A DNA stretch of 6,347 nucleotides from Pseudomonadota bacterium (lineage in GTDB: Bacteria > Pseudomonadota > Alphaproteobacteria > Rhizobiales > Xanthobacteraceae). The DNA is taken from the NCBI GenBank assembly GCA_963205465.1, contig CAUJKG010000342.1:1-6347 (forward strand), written 5' to 3'. A program made the position numbers and the translations under genes. Shown here in pieces: positions 5,543 to 6,347 of the stretch (its first letter is position 1; every line of letters begins with the position of its first letter). The notes beneath the pieces are model-generated. The model had not been told where the DNA came from. It made no database searches and saw nothing but the letters and a program-made list of their open reading frames with translations.

Positions 5543-5569
5543 TCCCGGCCTTAGGAGCATCGGCCGGGA
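5543..5569 (+). repeat. Inverted repeat overlapping the ccmI ribosome site
   Basis: TCCCGGCC (5543-5550) and GGCCGGGA (5562-5569) pair perfectly over eight G+C-rich bases around an 11-base loop. The right arm contains the GGGAG ribosome site of the next gene, and the loop contains a second purine-rich AGGAG (5553-5557). There is no T tract. It may be a translation-control hairpin or a weak transcription barrier after the lipoprotein gene. Confidence 0.5.
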
Positions 5570-5572
5570 GAA

Positions 5573-6347
5573 ATGATGCTTTTCTGGTCGCTGCTCGCAT
5601 TGATGACTGCCGCCGCCGTCTTCGCGGTGTTGTGGCCGCTTTCGCGGATGCCGCGCATCGCCGGGGAGACCGCAGGCGTCGCGGTCTATCGCGACCAGCT
5701 TGCCGAGATCGAACAGGACCGCGCGCGCGGCGTGCTGAATGCCGCGGAAGCGGACGCGGCGAAAATCGAAGTTTCGCGGCGGCTCCTGGGCGCGGCCGCG
5801 CAGGAAACACCGAAAGCGGATGTAAGCCTCTCGCGCCGCCGGCTCGCTGCCATCGTGGCGCTCATCGGCATTCCGCTGCTTTCCCTGTCGCTCTATCTCA
5901 GGCTGGGCGCACCGGAATTTCCGGATGCGCCACTGGCTCCGCGGCTCGCGAAGCCGATCGAACAGCAGGACATCGGCATCCTGATCGGCCGCATCGAAGA
6001 GCGGCTGGAACGCTTTCCCGAGCAGGGGCAAGGCTGGGAACTGATCGCCCCGATTTATCTGCGTGTCGGGCGCACGGGCGACGCGATTGCAGCACAGGAA
6101 CGCGCGATCCAGCTTCTCGGCAGCACGGTCGCGCGCGAAATCACGCTCGGCGAATACATCCGTACGGCGCATGGCAAGATCACGCCGGAGGCCAAGGCCG
6201 CATTCGAACGCGCGCTCGCCTTGAACGACAAATCTTCGCCTGCGCTTTTTTATTTAGGACTTGAGGCGGAGCAAGGTGGCAATCTCGCGGATGCGCGCAA
6301 ATACTGGTCCCGCATCGTCGAACAGGCGGGCGAGAACGACCAGTGGC
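5573..6347 (+). CDS. ccmI: c-type cytochrome biogenesis protein CcmI (CycH), 3' end cut by window
   Basis: This reading frame stays open to the right edge, giving 258 codons and one extra base with no stop. Family members are usually about 350-400 residues, so roughly the last third is missing. CcmI holds apocytochrome c and delivers it to the haem ligation complex at the periplasmic face of the inner membrane. Helix 1 is at about 3-22. The cytoplasmic loop has the family's AVYRDQLAEIEQDRARGVLNAAEA pattern (about residues 38-61). Helix 2 is at about 90-110. A periplasmic TPR-like helical part begins near 150 (WELIAPIYLRVGRTGDAIAA; then AFERALALNDKSSPALFYLGL). ATG codons stand at 5573 and 5576, and GGGAG (5566-5570) is better spaced for the second, so the start is uncertain by one residue. 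In alphaproteobacteria this gene usually heads a cycHJKL operon. Those partners would lie beyond the window. Confidence 0.92.
   Translation, partial: MMLFWSLLALMTAAAVFAVLWPLSRMPRIAGETAGVAVYRDQLAEIEQDRARGVLNAAEADAAKIEVSRRLLGAAAQETPKADVSLSRRRLAAIVALIGIPLLSLSLYLRLGAPEFPDAPLAPRLAKPIEQQDIGILIGRIEERLERFPEQGQGWELIAPIYLRVGRTGDAIAAQERAIQLLGSTVAREITLGEYIRTAHGKITPEAKAAFERALALNDKSSPALFYLGLEAEQGGNLADARKYWSRIVEQAGENDQW

Noticed and set aside
5529..5557. TTGACC with TAGGAG 17 bases downstream as a ccmI promoter
   Set aside because: The -35 match is good, but the -10 candidate matches only 3/6 and lies inside the hairpin loop. This is not enough to list.
4845..5810. Open frame of 321 codons on the - strand across the kinase end, lipoprotein and ccmI start
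   Set aside because: It crosses three gene borders on the + strand, is Ala/Arg/Pro-rich and has no domain signature. It is judged a shadow.
5632..6264. Open frame of 210 codons on the + strand within ccmI
   Set aside because: It is out of frame with the CcmI reading that shows membrane helices and TPR-like repeats, and its product is Arg/Ala-rich without motifs.

Overview
The window looks like a piece of an alphaproteobacterial chromosome. It is most likely from the Hyphomicrobiales, in the Bradyrhizobium/Afipia/Rhodopseudomonas neighbourhood. The reasons are the high G+C content, the PhoP/PhoQ(FeuP/FeuQ)-type pair close to a ccmI (cycH) gene, the glycine-zipper '17 kDa antigen' lipoprotein, and an intergenic palindrome with TGTCATTCCGG arms of a kind I recall as common in bradyrhizobial genomes. 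All supported genes lie on the + strand.

Left part (about 131-2022): a compact, complete-looking phage-type lysis cassette with no head, tail, integrase or replication gene beside it. It has a zinc N-acetylmuramoyl-L-alanine amidase with a C-terminal SH3 domain and no export signal (endolysin). Next is a membrane protein with an LLH-type holin tail, then two tiny overlapping genes that look like an inner-membrane and an outer-membrane spanin. The last three genes overlap by a few bases and are probably translationally coupled. A 41-bp near-perfect palindrome separates the amidase from the holin gene. The cassette could be a prophage edge continuing left of the window, or a domesticated lysis module such as those that release gene transfer agents.

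Middle part (about 2097-4920): an FMN-dependent nitroreductase-family oxidoreductase, then after a 111-base gap a two-component operon. This consists of a PhoP-type OmpR-family response regulator and, overlapping it by 11 bases, a PhoQ-like membrane sensor histidine kinase with an acidic segment just outside its second membrane helix. Short direct repeats lie immediately ahead of the regulator gene.

Right part (about 5025-6347): an outer-membrane glycine-zipper lipoprotein, then the first 258 codons of ccmI/cycH, the apocytochrome c chaperone of cytochrome c maturation, which runs off the right edge. The two-component system, lipoprotein and ccmI are all ordinary envelope genes. The lysis cassette is the accessory element and the part most worth following up. 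No gap without a gene exceeds 300 bases, and I see no RNA gene, IS element or CRISPR array.
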